Counted from the stretch's first letter, positions 32,692-45,332 are shown. The stretch is 64,000 nt of DNA from Venturia oleaginea (GCA_013176395.1 JABMLP010000013.1:806001-870000), one strand, 5' to 3'. Made by a program: numbers and translations. Notes: generated from the letters alone by a model not told the origin.

Positions 32692-34620
32692 TCAATACGT
32701 CTCGGCAAACCTCGATCTGGCTCTCAACTTCGCCCCATACCAATAAAACCCCACAAAAACAAATCCGCAAGCAGCAGCCAAGCCCCCAAGAACGGCACAC
32801 CCATTCCCCACGCCCAAATTATGAAACAGCGGCTGCGAGAAATGGATAGCACCACACGCCATCGAACTTCTAAAAACCCCAGTAGATGCAAACACCGATG
32901 CCGCATACCTCGGATACGATAACGGCAAGTAAACAAAGATGACGTTTACCAAGATGAAGGAGCAAGCAGCATACAAGGCGATACCGGTCGTAGGCGCTAC
33001 CCAAGTAATCTCAGGTTTGGCGGCGTATCCGAAGATGAACATTCCCGCTGGTGCGAGGGCGGCGGCGAAGATACCCGGGACGAGCCTGAATTCGGGGGAC
33101 CCGACGCCGTGTTTCAAGGTGTAAGGTTCGTAGATGTAGTAGACGAGGACGACGTAGACTGCTAGGCCGATGACTGCGCCGATGATAACGGAGATGAAGA
33201 TTACGCCCATGATACCGATGCTGAAGCCGTGTATTTCCAAGTAGACGATGGGGAAGGATTCGAAGAAGGAGTACTACGAAGCATCTCTATCAGCTTTTGA
33301 AGCGTTGATTCAAGGGCTGGGTGGACTTACGTAAATGCCGTAGACGAGACCTGTGTAGAAGTTGATAAAAAGTACGGAGGGATCGAGAATGGTGATCTTG
33401 AAGGGCATGGTGAGATGATAGGTGATGAGTTGGGCCCAGTCTTTTCCTCCAGCGTGGATCTCAGATTGTGTCTTTATACTTTCATCGCCGGTCTTACGAC
33501 GGAGGCGCTGTGCTCGCTTTCCGAGTATGTATTCTGCGTTTGTCTCTGGTAGCGCGAAGAAGAATAGGACGAAGAGAGAGCCGCAGAGAATCAGAATCTC
33601 GTACATGCTCCATCGCCAAGTTGAAAGTGGGACGGCGAAGCCGCTGAGAACAGGTCCTAGTGCGGGTGCAGCGTAACCAAACACTGCCCAGCATGAAACA
33701 GCATATGGCACTTTGGTGGGGGGAAAGAGATCTTGCGCCGAGGCAGCTCCTGTCGCCAGTACTGGGCCACCGAAGAAACCTAGTCGAGTTAGCGGAGGTA
33801 AGAATGTGATGACTGATGCTCAGAAGAAATTACCTACCTTGAAGGAATCTCAGCACAACTAACCCAGCAAGGTTGTTCACTCTGGATCCGATAGCCGTGA
33901 TGACAATAAATATGAAAAACGACGACATGTAGGCAATGTTACGGCCAACGCTGGGCACTTCCGACATTGGACTATATAACTGTTTAGACTTCTCTTCGGT
34001 ATTCATGAGAAAAAGGGGGCATCTACCTGAAGAGTAAAGGCCCCAGGCCGTATCCGAGAACAAACATGGACAAAACCAGTGATGAAGACTGGCGCGACGC
34101 ACCCCAAATCTCGATGAAGACTGGCTGTGCTGGAGTGATAATGGCAGACGCGCTGTAGACTATTGTTCCTTAGTGTCCCATGTCTGAAAAAAGGTCTGGC
34201 GCTGTCCTTACTTGAGAAAGTCAAGAGACAAATTTGCACGAACACAAAACATTTCTTCTTCATGGACCAATTCTGAGGATTGTCTTCATCGTCTGCGCCC
34301 GTAAATTCGACGATACTAGGGTCGGTATTCTCTTCGGGATCCCCAGTCGAATTCGTGTCGTTGCGCTCGAGATTGATCTCTTTGTCTTCTGTTGGTTCCT
34401 TCTCTCCTTCTGATCGGTTGATCTCATAATCTTCATCCTTTTCTTTTTCGACACCGTCACCATCTATTCCTTTTGTCCCAGATGCAGGGACTTGTTTTGG
34501 TCCGGAGAGCGTTCCAGAGAGTTGAAAGTCTTCTTTCTCGTCCATATAAGGAGCAATCTTCCTGCCCATGAACAGCCGAAGGATTTGACCCGCTGGGGAG
34601 TCTCGAAAGATTGCTGCCAT
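32692..34620 (-). CDS. MFS transporter, DHA1 (drug/polyamine:H+ antiporter) family
   Basis: Exons 34212-34620, 34027-34159, 33838-33971, 33331-33779 and 32692-33273 (minus strand) give 568 aa. A long, acidic cytoplasmic N-terminus (about 1-115) ends in EDNPQNWSMKKK, the classic lead-in to the first membrane helix in fungal DHA1 carriers. Then come SAIITPAQPVFIEIWGAS, GLGPLLFSPMSEVPSVGRN (motif A region), FLQGFFGGPVLATGAAS (antiporter motif C region) and about 12 helices. These proteins expel drugs, toxins or polyamines across the plasma membrane. The substrate cannot be told from sequence. All four introns are 46-62 bp and canonical. The N-terminal acidic extension is longer than usual. Confidence 0.9.
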
Positions 34621-35366
34621 TGGTGCTGTGAACCAGATTCGTTCGATTAGTATAGAGTACTAGAGCTCAGGAGAGGTGGCAGCGGGAACAAAGTTTATAT
34701 AGTAGATCAGGTCTGATCTCTGTCTTTATATCCTCATGCACAGTCTTGGACAGTGCCTTAGCCACGCTGAAATTAGAGAACACATCTGCAATGTAGAGCG
34801 CTTATCAGTTATCGTAACCAATTCCCTCATATATATTGCGGCCGTTGAGCTGAGATTCGCGATCACCACCTAGGTACTGAGGTCGTAGGAAGGACTCGGA
34901 GATGATTTCAAAGCCTGTGGACCCTGTCTCACTCTCCGGGCCGTTCCCTTCCGTCGAGATGGACCGACATTCCGTGCATCTCACGGGTTGCCGGATCAAT
35001 TTCGTCTTTCGTGGTAGCATACATAGTATTGCAGACCTCCTTGTTTTACTCATCGCTATCAGATGGGATTTCCAATCGGCGTTGATAGCGGGTAGAAGAT
35101 GGAGTCGGTTGTTCCGGGCCCACCTATATCTGATGGCCCGAATACTATAGCGGACCTCTCTGGATTAATTCAGTAATTGAAATTGCTAGAAAGAGAGAAT
35201 TTTATTTGTAAGAACAGATCCGAATCCTGGCGAATTCTTCTGCTGGCAGAAGTCAATGCAGAGTTGCCATTATCCACTGCGTTGATTGCATCATAGTGCC
35301 AATGTATTGCGCTCGCTGGAACGCATCGAAAGGTATCAAGTCACAAAAAACCTCTCTCATATCCCA
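34621..35366. other. Intergenic region upstream of the DHA1 transporter
   Basis: This holds the transporter promoter and the 3' side of the next minus-strand gene. There are no motif-bearing frames. Confidence 0.55.
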
Positions 35367-37728
35367 TCATAACCACTTCTTCAACCCAGCATAAGGTTTG
35401 CCCTTCGTGATAGGCCCAATTTCATCCTCAGTCCCAAATCCACAATGCTCAATTCTCGACCCGCCAATGCAGACCTCTTCGCCTCCATGTTCCCCATCCA
35501 GCACTCCGAACCTCAATTTCGTCCTCTCCAACTCCTTGGGGAACGGATCACTTCCAAGACAAGCACCGACACTCAATCGATCCAGCGTCGGATTGCGTGT
35601 CGTAGTCATTATACGTGAGAACACAGTGTCCGAGGAAACACCATTGTTTACCATAGCCTGAAATCCGATGACCATGAAGACGAAAGATATAGCAATAACG
35701 ATGGCATAAGGTACCCAGAGACCAGTTTGTTGATACTTGAATTTACTGACGCGACGAAGGCGGGTACAGGGTACTGAAGCGTTCGTTCCAATATTGAGTT
35801 GCGGGTCCGCGAGAAGCGAAAGCAAGAGGTCTTCGTACATGGACTGAACTTGCCATTGCAGATCTATGACTGGATATGACAGTGTGTAGTTGATCAATTT
35901 GGTGGTACTAGCCTCGGTAGCTAGTCGAGCGCCTTTATAGGGTGTTTTGGCGATTGTACCTCCTAACCACTCACGGAAGAGCTGAGCTGTGGAGTGGTAT
36001 GTGCAGAATTTTTTGTACTCGCGAGGATTGGTGTCTGGACGCATCCAGCCGGATTCTGGGATGGCATTTCCCGTATCAGGATCCAGCGTTGTATCTAATA
36101 ACGGCTTCAGAAAGTCTCGCCGCTTGGTAGTGACATTTTGTTGGCCTGAAGTGAAGTTGAACTGAAATGTGTAATTGGTCTCGTGGAGCTGGCAAGAGAA
36201 GATTTTGGGGATATGTTCAGTTGTCCAATTTATGTAAGGCGATTCTGTGGGCAATATCTTTCCAGTATCGATAGACTGCCCGATCCAGAGGATTGGCTTT
36301 GAAAGTTAGCTAATTCACAATATCAAGGAGGGAGTAACATACTTCGTGTTTGAACACTCCCAAGTTGGGTGGAATAGGAGAAATGGGCTGTCCATTCTCG
36401 CCATTAGTGATGTTTGCTTGGGGTCGTAGGTAATCCCCGAGACCAACCACTGCTTGGTAGATATTGGAACCTTCAGGCAACAAACTACTGGTGTTGAAAG
36501 GAGCGCCAAGCGATGTCAGGTAGCTTGTATTGGACCCAATTCCTTTCGCCCGCTGAGTGCAAAGATAACCAGGTCCGACGAAGGAAATCTCATAGGTGCA
36601 GTTAGAAGAAGAAGTACCACAAGCCTGAAGTGCCGCATCCGTTCTTTCTACAGGCTTTCCAGAGTATCCGCTGATGGACTTTAGCTTCTTCAAATTGTCC
36701 GAATATCGGTCGTAGTAATCAAACCATCCCGCAGTTTTTCCACTTACGTCTGTTGTATTGACGTAAAAAGTACTGATCGCATACCCACCATTTATCATTT
36801 TGGTCAACCGAAAGTCCGAGTCCATTTCTACAATTCATCAGCAATTATGGCACGCATTACGCCGCAACAGAAATCTTACCAGCTGTGAAATCTAAACTGG
36901 GGACTGCCTTGCACGTTCTGTTTTCCACAAACATCCCCATTTCAGACGTTAATGTTGCTGGTGAGAACACAGCGGCCAGGGGTATGGTCCAGATAGCAAC
37001 CGCCATCAATGTTGCCAGCTTGGCTCCTTTAATCATCTCCCACTTAATGAACCGCGTAGGATCCTCGGCAATAGCGCTTTACTTGTCAGATAGGTTAGTG
37101 CAACATATAGATCATACTACTCACAACAATCCATCAATCGCACCCACAGTCATACTTTTCCTCCTCAGCGAATACCAAATCCTCTGTTTATAAGCAAGTA
37201 CCACAGTACCCACAAGACACATTTTCGTGAAAAAGGCCATCCCGGTCCCAATTCTTACCTGGTAAGTAGTTTTAGCACTACACTAACGGCTTTATTTATA
37301 TTACGAACCATCCAAAGCTGTTCCTTGACCTCCTTCCCATCAAGCGAGAGATAAAACCCATGATGAACGCAAGCCCCAAGAACACCCAAAACAAACAGCG
37401 CAATTAAACTAAACGGCGTCCACCAATGAATTCCCCACGTAGAAGTCATCCCAGAGCGATACTGAATCAAACTCTGAATCTCAATATTGCCAGGTAGAGA
37501 TTGCCGAGATCTGGTCGTTTCCGCAAAGCTTTTTGGGGAGAAGAGAGGGCCAGGTGAGTGGGCATGGGGATCTGGAGATGCAAAAGGTGTCTGTTCAACG
37601 CTGCTCGTGCCATCGTTTAAGCGCGCCCATGGTGTTCCTGATGTCAAAGAAGAGACGGATCGTTGGGCATTGCTGGCGTCGAAGTATTCGTCCGAGTCCG
37701 GTGGCCTGTAGATGTGTGAAGAGGCCAT
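35367..37728 (-). CDS. Fungal integral membrane glycoprotein of unknown function
   Basis: Exons 37309-37728, 37125-37258, 36880-37076, 36343-36827 and 35367-36296 (minus strand) give 721 aa. The N-terminal 90 residues are Ser/Pro-rich. Membrane segments follow at about 98-122 (TPFSLIALFVLGVLGACV), about 145-165 (AFFTKMCLVGTVVLAY), about 195-215, and near 600-625 (VPYAIVIAISFVFMVIGF). Between the third and fourth lies a large loop of nearly 400 residues with many N-glycosylation sequons and several cysteines, so it is probably extracytoplasmic. The motif EDPTRFIKWEMIKGAKLATLMA is shared with a widespread Pezizomycotina family, some members of which are labelled, I believe wrongly, as formylmethionine deformylase-like. 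The role is unknown. Intron 1 has a GTTCGT donor; the others are standard. Confidence 0.8.
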
Positions 37729-38391
37729 ACTGTCGAGATGAGAAAATGGTCCTTGCTCGTGTTGTCGCAAAAATCAATGGCGTTTCTGTTGACTCTCGCG
37801 AAGAAGATGGATTCGGTGATACCTGCAGGGACCCAGCATCCTGTGGCGAAGGTTATCTCTTTTCCAGCACTTGGGATGAGTTGATTCTGAGAGGCAGATC
37901 AAACAACGAAATGATCAGTCCATCTAACGTGGATGGGGAGTTGAGAAGGTGGAGCTGGTAATTTCAGCCCCCATTAGCTTGCAGAAGAACCTAGCCTGCG
38001 GTAAATCCAGCCATCATGTGGAACTGAGGTTAACTCCGCCACCTCGCTAGACAAGTTTGTCGTGGCCAATGATCGGCATTCCGCGCTGCAGCTGGACTTT
38101 GGAATGCATGTTGCCAGTGTCGCAGTGCGTTCGAGGATTCGAGGTTCAACAGACCATTTATTTATAGAATGCACCTCCAGACTCGGAAGAAACTCTTCAA
38201 GATAATATTATGTCATTTGCTCTACGAAAACCTGGTATCGCTGACTACTCGAGGCGTATAGAGCCGCCGTCCTTCCCATAAATATACAAGCCAGCCTTGT
38301 CCGACCGAAGAATAATATATAGCCAAACGCCAGTAATGCCGCGCCATGCCGTTGTAGTAATGGGAATCGTAAAACCATAAGTGCGAAACTC
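37729..38391. other. Intergenic region between membrane protein and Sgf11 genes
   Basis: It holds the promoter of the membrane protein gene and the 3' UTR of Sgf11. The open frames here are antisense or out-of-frame continuations of the neighbours. Confidence 0.5.
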
Positions 38392-39682
38392 CTAATCCAA
38401 TGTCTCATGGAAAGGTCCGTTGCTGTCAGCACTGTCCTCACCTTTCTTGACCTTTTTCTTCTGTGGTGACTCGTCGCTGTCAGCAGTCTCTCGCTCCCTT
38501 TTGGAAGTCGGTGTGTCATCCTTCTTTGACTTCTCCGGATTGCTCGTCGGTGCCGGACCTTTCGGAGGTCGCTTTGCAGCATCAGGCTTCGGCTTTGTGC
38601 CACCGATCTTGATGGTGACCTTATCCTTCCCACTGTCCCCCTTCTTCTCCTTCCTGACGCCATCCTTCTTCGACTTCTTCTTGGGCGGACCCTCTTCTTC
38701 TTCTTCATCATCATTGTCTTTCTTCCCATTTCCGTTCCCGTTGCCTTGCGAAGGTGTCGGCGTGCCTACACGACTGCCTTGAATACTTCCGTTAGCACTG
38801 CCATTCATGCCTGAAAGTCGTGCCGCTGCGGTGTTGCGCGCCACCCTACCCCCAATACCCAGACACTTCTCCAGATGTTGGGCAAATTTCGTGATCAGTA
38901 AGCTTCGCTTGCACTGGGGGCATGTATGCCATGGCACATAGCTGGCTGGTTTGCCACCTACTAGTAGTCTTTTGGCAAAAGTGTCAACCGTCATACCGTC
39001 ATCATTTGTGCCCTGACTTCCTGGTGTATTGTCCCGCTCTGCCTTCTCTTGCTTCTTGATCTGTTCACGCTCACGCTTGGTCTTGTTCGTCTGATCGATC
39101 GGAAATGGATTTCCGTAAATATCGTGGCCAGGTAGGGATATGAAAGGATGGAGGGTGCAGTATTGCCGATTCGGATTTGGATCGTCTGGTAGCTTCGCAC
39201 CAACACCTTTGATTGGAAATAGCAGACGCGGTAACTTGCAGTGCGGACAGTATATATCCTTGGCCTGCTTGAGAGGGTTGCCCTTCAGATACACCCTGCC
39301 ATTCTCGTAAGTTCCTCCTGGTACGTCAATCTTGATTTGTGGTGCTTGTGGCGGTGGCAGCCCTGGTTTTGTTGGTGTAGGATTGCTCATGGTGGGGGTT
39401 GGAGGTTGTCCGCTGGCTTGGAGGGCGAGTCGGTCTGCTTGTACTGCTATGGAGGTCATCCTCAGCTTCTTCTCTGTCCGATGGACATCCAAAACTATGT
39501 CGTGGATTACGTTATACAGGCAGTCTTCGAGGATCTCCGGAATCTTGAGGTATTTAGATTAGCATATGCCGTTGGTCATATGCGAAGCGCATGTAGCTCA
39601 CCAGTTTGCTGTATTGCGTGGTTGTAATGACAGTCTTCTCTGAGCCGTTCCAGTCGAACTCTGGTTTTGCTTCTTTGGCCAT
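38392..39682 (-). CDS. SGF11: SAGA-associated factor 11 (Sgf11-like, DUB module)
   Basis: Exons 39602-39682 and 38392-39543 (minus strand) give 410 aa. An N-terminal helix (IPEILEDCLYNVIHDIVLDV) matches the Sus1-binding helix of Sgf11. There are two zinc-binding blocks: CPHCKLPRLLFP with later CTLH (about 126-160), and the Sgf11-type finger CPQCKRSLLITKFAQHLEKC (about 235-254) followed by LGIGGRVARN. The C-terminal 150 residues are low-complexity Lys/Asp/Glu-rich (DDEEEEEGPPKKKSKKD). Sgf11 joins Sus1, Ubp8 and Sgf73 in removing ubiquitin from histone H2B. Sgf73 also has a C2HC-type finger and is the main alternative; the leading helix favours Sgf11. Fungal filamentous forms are longer than the yeast 99-aa protein, as here. 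Confidence 0.78.
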
Positions 39683-41037
39683 GATCGCGACCAGGCTAGG
39701 GGACGCAGACTAAATGGCGTTGTTCGTGTGATCGATTTGACGTCTGCAATGCGGAGGAAATATGAGATTTCGAGGTTGAGAGCAGTCGAGACTTGTTTGT
39801 ACGATAGCGAAAGTGTGGGAAGGGTCGTTCTGTGGAGGGTGACCTGTCAAATTGGCCGGCTGCCAGCAAGTGAATGTGATATGCAATGAACCCAAGACTA
39901 TCCCAAGGCTTCAAAGACTCCCAAATCTGTCACAAAGAGATTGCTGGGCCCCTCCGGAGTTCCAGAGTGGGCAACTAAGACGATGTGTCCGAGGGGGGTT
40001 CTCCGCAAACAGCCTCACTCATCCATACCGGGGTCTAGGAGGCAATGCGCCGTGGTTGAGATGGCTTTGTGCTGTCGTTGAGCCTCATAACCAGATAATC
40101 AGGTGTGTTAGGGGGCGGAGAGGGTTTGATCCTGAGATGCGAGGTTGACGCTGGATTTGGTAATTAAGTGAAACAACTAGGATGAGGCTCAATTGAGATC
40201 CCGCCGTTGAGATGCATCGCGTAAGCCACGTTATCGCCTAGGGCCTTAACCGATCCCTGTGGGTCTGATGTATAACTACAAAAAACATATTATATAATCC
40301 ACAATGGATTCAGGGAAATCGTGTGAATAAGATCAGGTTTGATCCATACTTGACGGCGGCAGAAATCATTGTGACAAAATGGATTCAATGCTCAAGCTGC
40401 GATCTTGGTTGGAATTGCAGGTCTGGAAAGTATTAAATTTCCGCTGACTTGCATCAGAACAATGAGTGAAAGCCATGAAGGGTTATCGATCGTGGTTTGA
40501 AAAATAGTTTGCCAAAAGCAATGCTACAAACTTGACCCCGAAGCCAGAAGCCGACATGTATCAACATAGCCGCAATGTTGTGTTTTTAGAACTCTTCAGC
40601 TGAGAGCATCATTAACAATGACAGTCTCGGGAAGTTGGAAGAAGTATAAACCAATCCTTTCTGATTTGCAAACTATCTAAGGTTGCTATCTAACGCCAGT
40701 GCAAATGCCAACTATGCCACCATGTACGGGTATCGTATTTTGCCCAAATCCGAGTTCTATCTTCATCAATCATATCCTACCCGTGAGCAGAAATTCGATG
40801 ACCTTATGAACCCATGAGCCCATGTCCCGCTGAGATACACGCCTGCCAATGCCCGCGAGACGCCTGTGTATATGTATACCCTTCGTAACCGCATCAAGAA
40901 ATGCCATGAGATCGTGAGTATCCACCTGTCAGAGACAATGAATCTGTGACCCTCGTCCGAACAAAATAATTAGAAAATTGTATGCACATGAAGTGGAGAA
41001 AAGGCCGTGTCCTGCGCTGCCATAATCATCGAAAAAA
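39683..41037. other. Intergenic region, no gene seen
   Basis: This 1.35-kb region holds the Sgf11 promoter and the 3' side of the DUF7492 gene. It is AT-rich from about 40150 on. No motif-bearing frame or RNA gene is seen. Confidence 0.55.
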
Positions 41038-42252
41038 TTAGTAACCTCTGAACTTGGCCCAACGCTTTCCTTGGATTGTGCCTGTAGGAGCCGCTGCGCC
41101 TGTAGGACCAGCGGCGCCCATGGTGTTGGTGACAGTGACGAACATGGTCCTTGTCATGGTGGTAAAGGACATGAGCGGGGCACCTGGAGTACCTGGAGCG
41201 CCTGGAGCGCCTGGAGCGCTTGGAGCGCCTGGAGCGCCTGGAGCGCCTGGAGCGCCTGGAGCTGATGGCAAGGGTGGTGCGGATGTCGCAGGCGATGGAG
41301 GTGCTGGACTTCCTGAAGATGTGTTGGCAGTGAGGTTCGAGTTTGGACCATAGAAGGCGGTGTTGGCTGGGAGCGTGACGTTGGCAATCCTCTCCTTGTA
41401 ATTATTGACAGCCTTGGTTCGTGGATCTTGACCTTCCAGCACCTTTCCAGAAACAGCCTGCTTGATGGACGATGCATCAGTGACGATCTGGACATCCGAG
41501 CAAGTGGTGTACATCTCGTCCTTGCCCAAAGGACCGTTTGGATCGATGTTTGGCAGGGTTGGCCATTGCCAAACCCAGTAAACAGCCAACGATCCAGCCT
41601 TTGCGTCTTTTGGAATTTGAAAGTCTGTCTCACACCAAGACTCGTGAGTCGCAGTCTCTGGCTGACCTACTGGAGGGTTGGGGAATTCCTTCTGACGAGC
41701 CATCGAAATTTCGCTAGCTGCATTGACTTGGTAACAGCGCCCATCGTCGTAGTTGTTGACAGCCAAGAGCCGGCCAGTCGCCAGATCACCAGTCGCTGTC
41801 CACTTGAAGACATCGGGCATCTTCATGTTAGGGTCAGGGTTGGTGGTGGCATAAACGTAAACAAGGCCACCGGAGCCAGGCTTGGCCATCTGGGTCTGTG
41901 GAAGCGTAACATGTCCGTTCTCGAGGTACCTCGCTGCAACATTTGACCCAGGCACGGCGTGAAGCTGCGGCCAGTCTGGCGGGTTGGAGTTGGCCTGGCG
42001 CTGTTCATCTCTGCACAGCGAATCGGCCGAGCTGATCTTGATGCGGCCACTTCCGTCGTTTTTTGGTAGGAGATAGGACATCTTGGAATCGGCGAAGTCT
42101 GGACCGCGAGGAACGTATCCACGAGGGTAGCCTGGCGCGCCAATGAAGGTTCCATTGTCACCGATGACTGACATCTGCTCAACCCAGGTGTGAGCTGAGG
42201 CTCCGGCAAAGAGAAGGGTCACCGCAGCGCTGGAAGAGAATGAGTAGCGCAT
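41038..42252 (-). CDS. Secreted DUF7492-type protein with LPMO-like mature N-terminus and APG repeats
   Basis: One exon encodes 404 aa. Residues 1-20 are a signal peptide ending ASA, so the mature protein should begin HTWVEQMSVIGDNGTF. Conserved blocks follow: GAPGYPRGYVPRG, MSYLLP, LCRDEQ, PGSNVAARYLENGHVTLP, GGLVYVYATTNP, RCYQVN, WCETDFQIP and LAVYWVWQWPT. They describe a compact disulphide-bonded domain (about 21-250) known in many fungi without an assigned function. A mature N-terminal His after signal cleavage is the hallmark of copper-binding LPMO and LPMO-like proteins. The rest is Pro/Ala/Ser-rich with a collagen-like GAP repeat (about 330-360), then a Thr-rich, weakly hydrophobic stretch and a basic end. 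There is no clear GPI signal. Confidence 0.78.
   Translation of the reverse strand: MRYSFSSSAAVTLLFAGASAHTWVEQMSVIGDNGTFIGAPGYPRGYVPRGPDFADSKMSYLLPKNDGSGRIKISSADSLCRDEQRQANSNPPDWPQLHAVPGSNVAARYLENGHVTLPQTQMAKPGSGGLVYVYATTNPDPNMKMPDVFKWTATGDLATGRLLAVNNYDDGRCYQVNAASEISMARQKEFPNPPVGQPETATHESWCETDFQIPKDAKAGSLAVYWVWQWPTLPNIDPNGPLGKDEMYTTCSDVQIVTDASSIKQAVSGKVLEGQDPRTKAVNNYKERIANVTLPANTAFYGPNSNLTANTSSGSPAPPSPATSAPPLPSAPGAPGAPGAPGAPSAPGAPGAPGTPGAPLMSFTTMTRTMFVTVTNTMGAAGPTGAAAPTGTIQGKRWAKFRGY
41183..41263 (-). repeat. 9-bp coding minisatellite (GAP tripeptide repeat)
   Basis: Nine head-to-tail copies of a 9-bp unit (CCTGGAGCG on the plus strand, with single-base variants) encode the Ala-Pro-Gly repeat of the DUF7492 protein. 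Because the unit is a multiple of three, changes in copy number would keep the frame. Confidence 0.92.
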
Positions 42253-45200
42253 ATTTGTTGTTGGTGTGTTGTAAGCTTTGAATTTGAAGACTCAAGCTTA
42301 GTGATGGTGGAGCTTTCTATGAAGCAGAAGGATATTGACCAGCAAGTATCCTTTATGAAGCCAAGTGGAGAGAGTGAGGGAGCGCGTGATTGCTGCAGGT
42401 GCAATGACGGTGAAGTGTTGGAACCAGTCCGTGTAGTTGTAAAGGTGATGCTCTCAAAGCTTATAAGAATCGAAGTGTTATAAGAGATAGTCGAGGCTAT
42501 TGATCCATTCGGCACAATAGGTTTGTTGTTGTCGCGATGTGAAGCAAATAGAGATGGAGACGGGACCAACAATGATAGTGACTAGCGCGTGGTATCGATA
42601 AAAGAACCCGTGATGATGAAGAAGAAGACTTCGGAATGAATGAACAATGCCGAGGAAGAAAATAGCAAAATGCCAGCAGCAACAGTGGGATGGGAAGAAA
42701 GGCGTGCAGTCGTCTCTTAAAGGAAGCGAGTTGAATTTTGCCATGAGAGGTCGAAACTGAAGTTTTTGAGCCTGATACAGATTACAGAACTGAGTATCAG
42801 GAAATGGGAACATGACAAGCCAATCAGTCGGATATGCTGCTAACGCCCCGAAACATTAGCTTCCGGGAGCCTTGTCGCTTGTCAACTAGGCTGCAGCCAT
42901 CCTTCCAGAAAATTGGGTTGAGATTGCGGTTGTAGCCGCCGCACTGGAGACTGTCGAGGCCCGAAAATGTCCTCGACTGGTATATTGGGAGTATGGAGAT
43001 GGTGGAATTACGCAGCAGAGTTACAAGCCTTTCTGCAGACGTCCAAGGTCGGCCTCCATGTCGCAACACCCAGTTCGCGACTCCACCTTTCGCAGGCGGC
43101 AGGCCACAGTATGATGGCGACTTGGAGTTGCATCGGGTGCCGCCATCCGGATCCCGGAAGAGGCCATATCTTCGTGCGATGTGGGCAGTCCATCTCACGA
43201 TAGGAACAAAAGTGTTGTTCCTGAAGAAAAGGACACGGGAGACGTTTCAGGACATGTCCCACAGCTCCGGCCCTGTACAGCTATCATTGGCTGATCTCAT
43301 CCTCAGGAGTCACCTCAGCGCAACCCGAGTCATCAACGACACCAACATCATTACTGTACATGATTCCATCCACCCAACAGGTCCACCTTTCGCAGCCGCT
43401 GCCATGTTTCCGGCTCATACCAGCGGAGCACCTCTCAACGAACAGCCGCTACTCTCTCCATCGATATCGAGCAACATCGCCCTCACTGAAATGTTTCCCT
43501 CAATCAAACCATCCTGGATCTCGGCCACCAAACAATGAACAATCTTCCGACCCATCTGGAGTGAACCGCTCTATATGCTACAGGCGACCGCCAAGGTTCA
43601 TCACTGACCCTCTGAGGCAGGTAAACATGCTTCGTTGCTGTCTTGAAGCTTTCTTCAATAAACAAGGTATTAATTTCTGACCAACTGATAACCGTTTCGC
43701 AGCTTCACGACCCTCAAAATACCATACATGACCAGTTTGACGCGAGAACATACTAGAGCTTTGGAGGCGTTCAGCCACCCGCCATTCTGTGGGCATTCCA
43801 GAAGAAGTGCCTCATAGCCGGGTCAAAGGTGGCGTTGAGATCTGATCACGTTATCGGAAGCCATCCGTGCCGCAATCTGGAACCTCGAGCTCTTGTCTAT
43901 TTTGGTTCACTGTTCGAACAAGAGACAATAGAAACGAGAAAACTGTCTATTTGTCACTAAGACTCCTGGATCTTCTGTTTTGCCCGCCTTCAAACGTCTT
44001 TCGTACAGTCTCCAGATCCACGAATCTTTCTTGTTATTTTCTGTGGTGTCAGTCACGGTCATTTCACTCGGAAAACTTCTTCCAGCCTTGGCCAGTTGAT
44101 TCGCTGTCGCTTCACAATTCTCTATGGCTTGCAGCTAAACTCAACCTCAAGCGACAGGCAATACACGCCAAGTAGCAACATCCTCGGCGGCATTCCATCC
44201 GGACCTTTCAAGTTCTATCAATCAGCACGCAGCATAGAGAAATACATAGAAGCGCCTAATACCGTCACATCATCAATCTAGACGCCGGACCAATGTAGTA
44301 CCAGTGTCACCTTGTACCTGCATCGCTTCACCTTGTGTTCATCCGTACAACAAAACAACTCCCTTGCCGCCAGTACAAGCATTTTCATATCGGGGATGCT
44401 GGTACCATATCGAAACGTCTTCCCAACCCTGAGATCTATTTTCAGAATCCGTTCTAGCGATGTCTGCCTCCGGGTGAATATTGTTGTTCGAGACATATTC
44501 TCCCAGTAGCTCAATCCACGCTGGTCTCTTTCAGTTCTCTCGCCAAAGCAACAGCATAGGGGCACAATACCGCCAATGGCTTCCCAGTAGCGGAACAGCT
44601 TCAAGTGTTAAAACGGCAACAATCCTTTGATATGAACCAAAAAGCTCGCCTCGAAACTTTGCCAGAAGAAAGAGCCCGGCTTCCATGCCACGTTTACAAT
44701 CATGAGAACATAATGTTCCATTGTCGATTGACATGTCCTTGTCGATGCCGGTGCTTACAGAACAGATTCCCAAACGTTCACGAGCACTCCGCGACTTTAT
44801 CAACCCTCATTTTCTTGAGCGATCGTCGCCCGAGTTTCCTGGAAACACGTCTTATTAGGTTGACCAGGAATCATCATTGACACAACAGCCCACTGACTCT
44901 AACAGAGCGACGAGGTAAAAATTGCGCTTCATAACTATGCGGAAACCCCATAGCACCGTCTACATATCCACTACAGCTTAACCGACCTCAGTACAGATTT
45001 TATATAATTTTTCAGTAAGGCATCACGGACGAGGAACTCCCAGCAAACTTCCATAACGAACACCCCATCTTTGTGTCTTCACCTAAACCAACTTTCATGA
45101 AAACACTCCCCACACAAACAATTTCCCACTCTTTACCGTGTTCAAAGTAATTCTTCACATCCTATGCAAATCAAATCTACGGAATTGCATATTAAAAACA

Positions 45201-45332
45201 CATTAATCGTCGTCGAGACTACAGCCCACCACACGCGATAGATCTATCACCCACCAGAACAACAATGTAGCCATGAAAACCTTAAACACAATCCACCATC
45301 ACCACCTCACGAACCAACCCCAACCGACACCC
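42253..45332. other. Long intergenic region, no gene supported
   Basis: This is 3.1 kb without a recognisable gene. Its first part is the DUF7492 promoter. Frames of 70-180 codons overlap on both strands at 42.8-43.7 kb and 44.3-44.9 kb, but the peptides have no motif and no good splice partners. It may hold a non-coding transcript or a fast-evolving small gene that I cannot recognise. Confidence 0.5.

Noticed and set aside
38208..38729. 173-codon Arg-rich minus-strand frame
   Set aside because: It is the out-of-frame shadow of the Lys/Glu-rich tail of Sgf11.
42993..43538. 181-codon plus-strand frame
   Set aside because: It overlaps a 124-codon frame on the other strand; neither shows motifs, composition typical of a fold, or introns.
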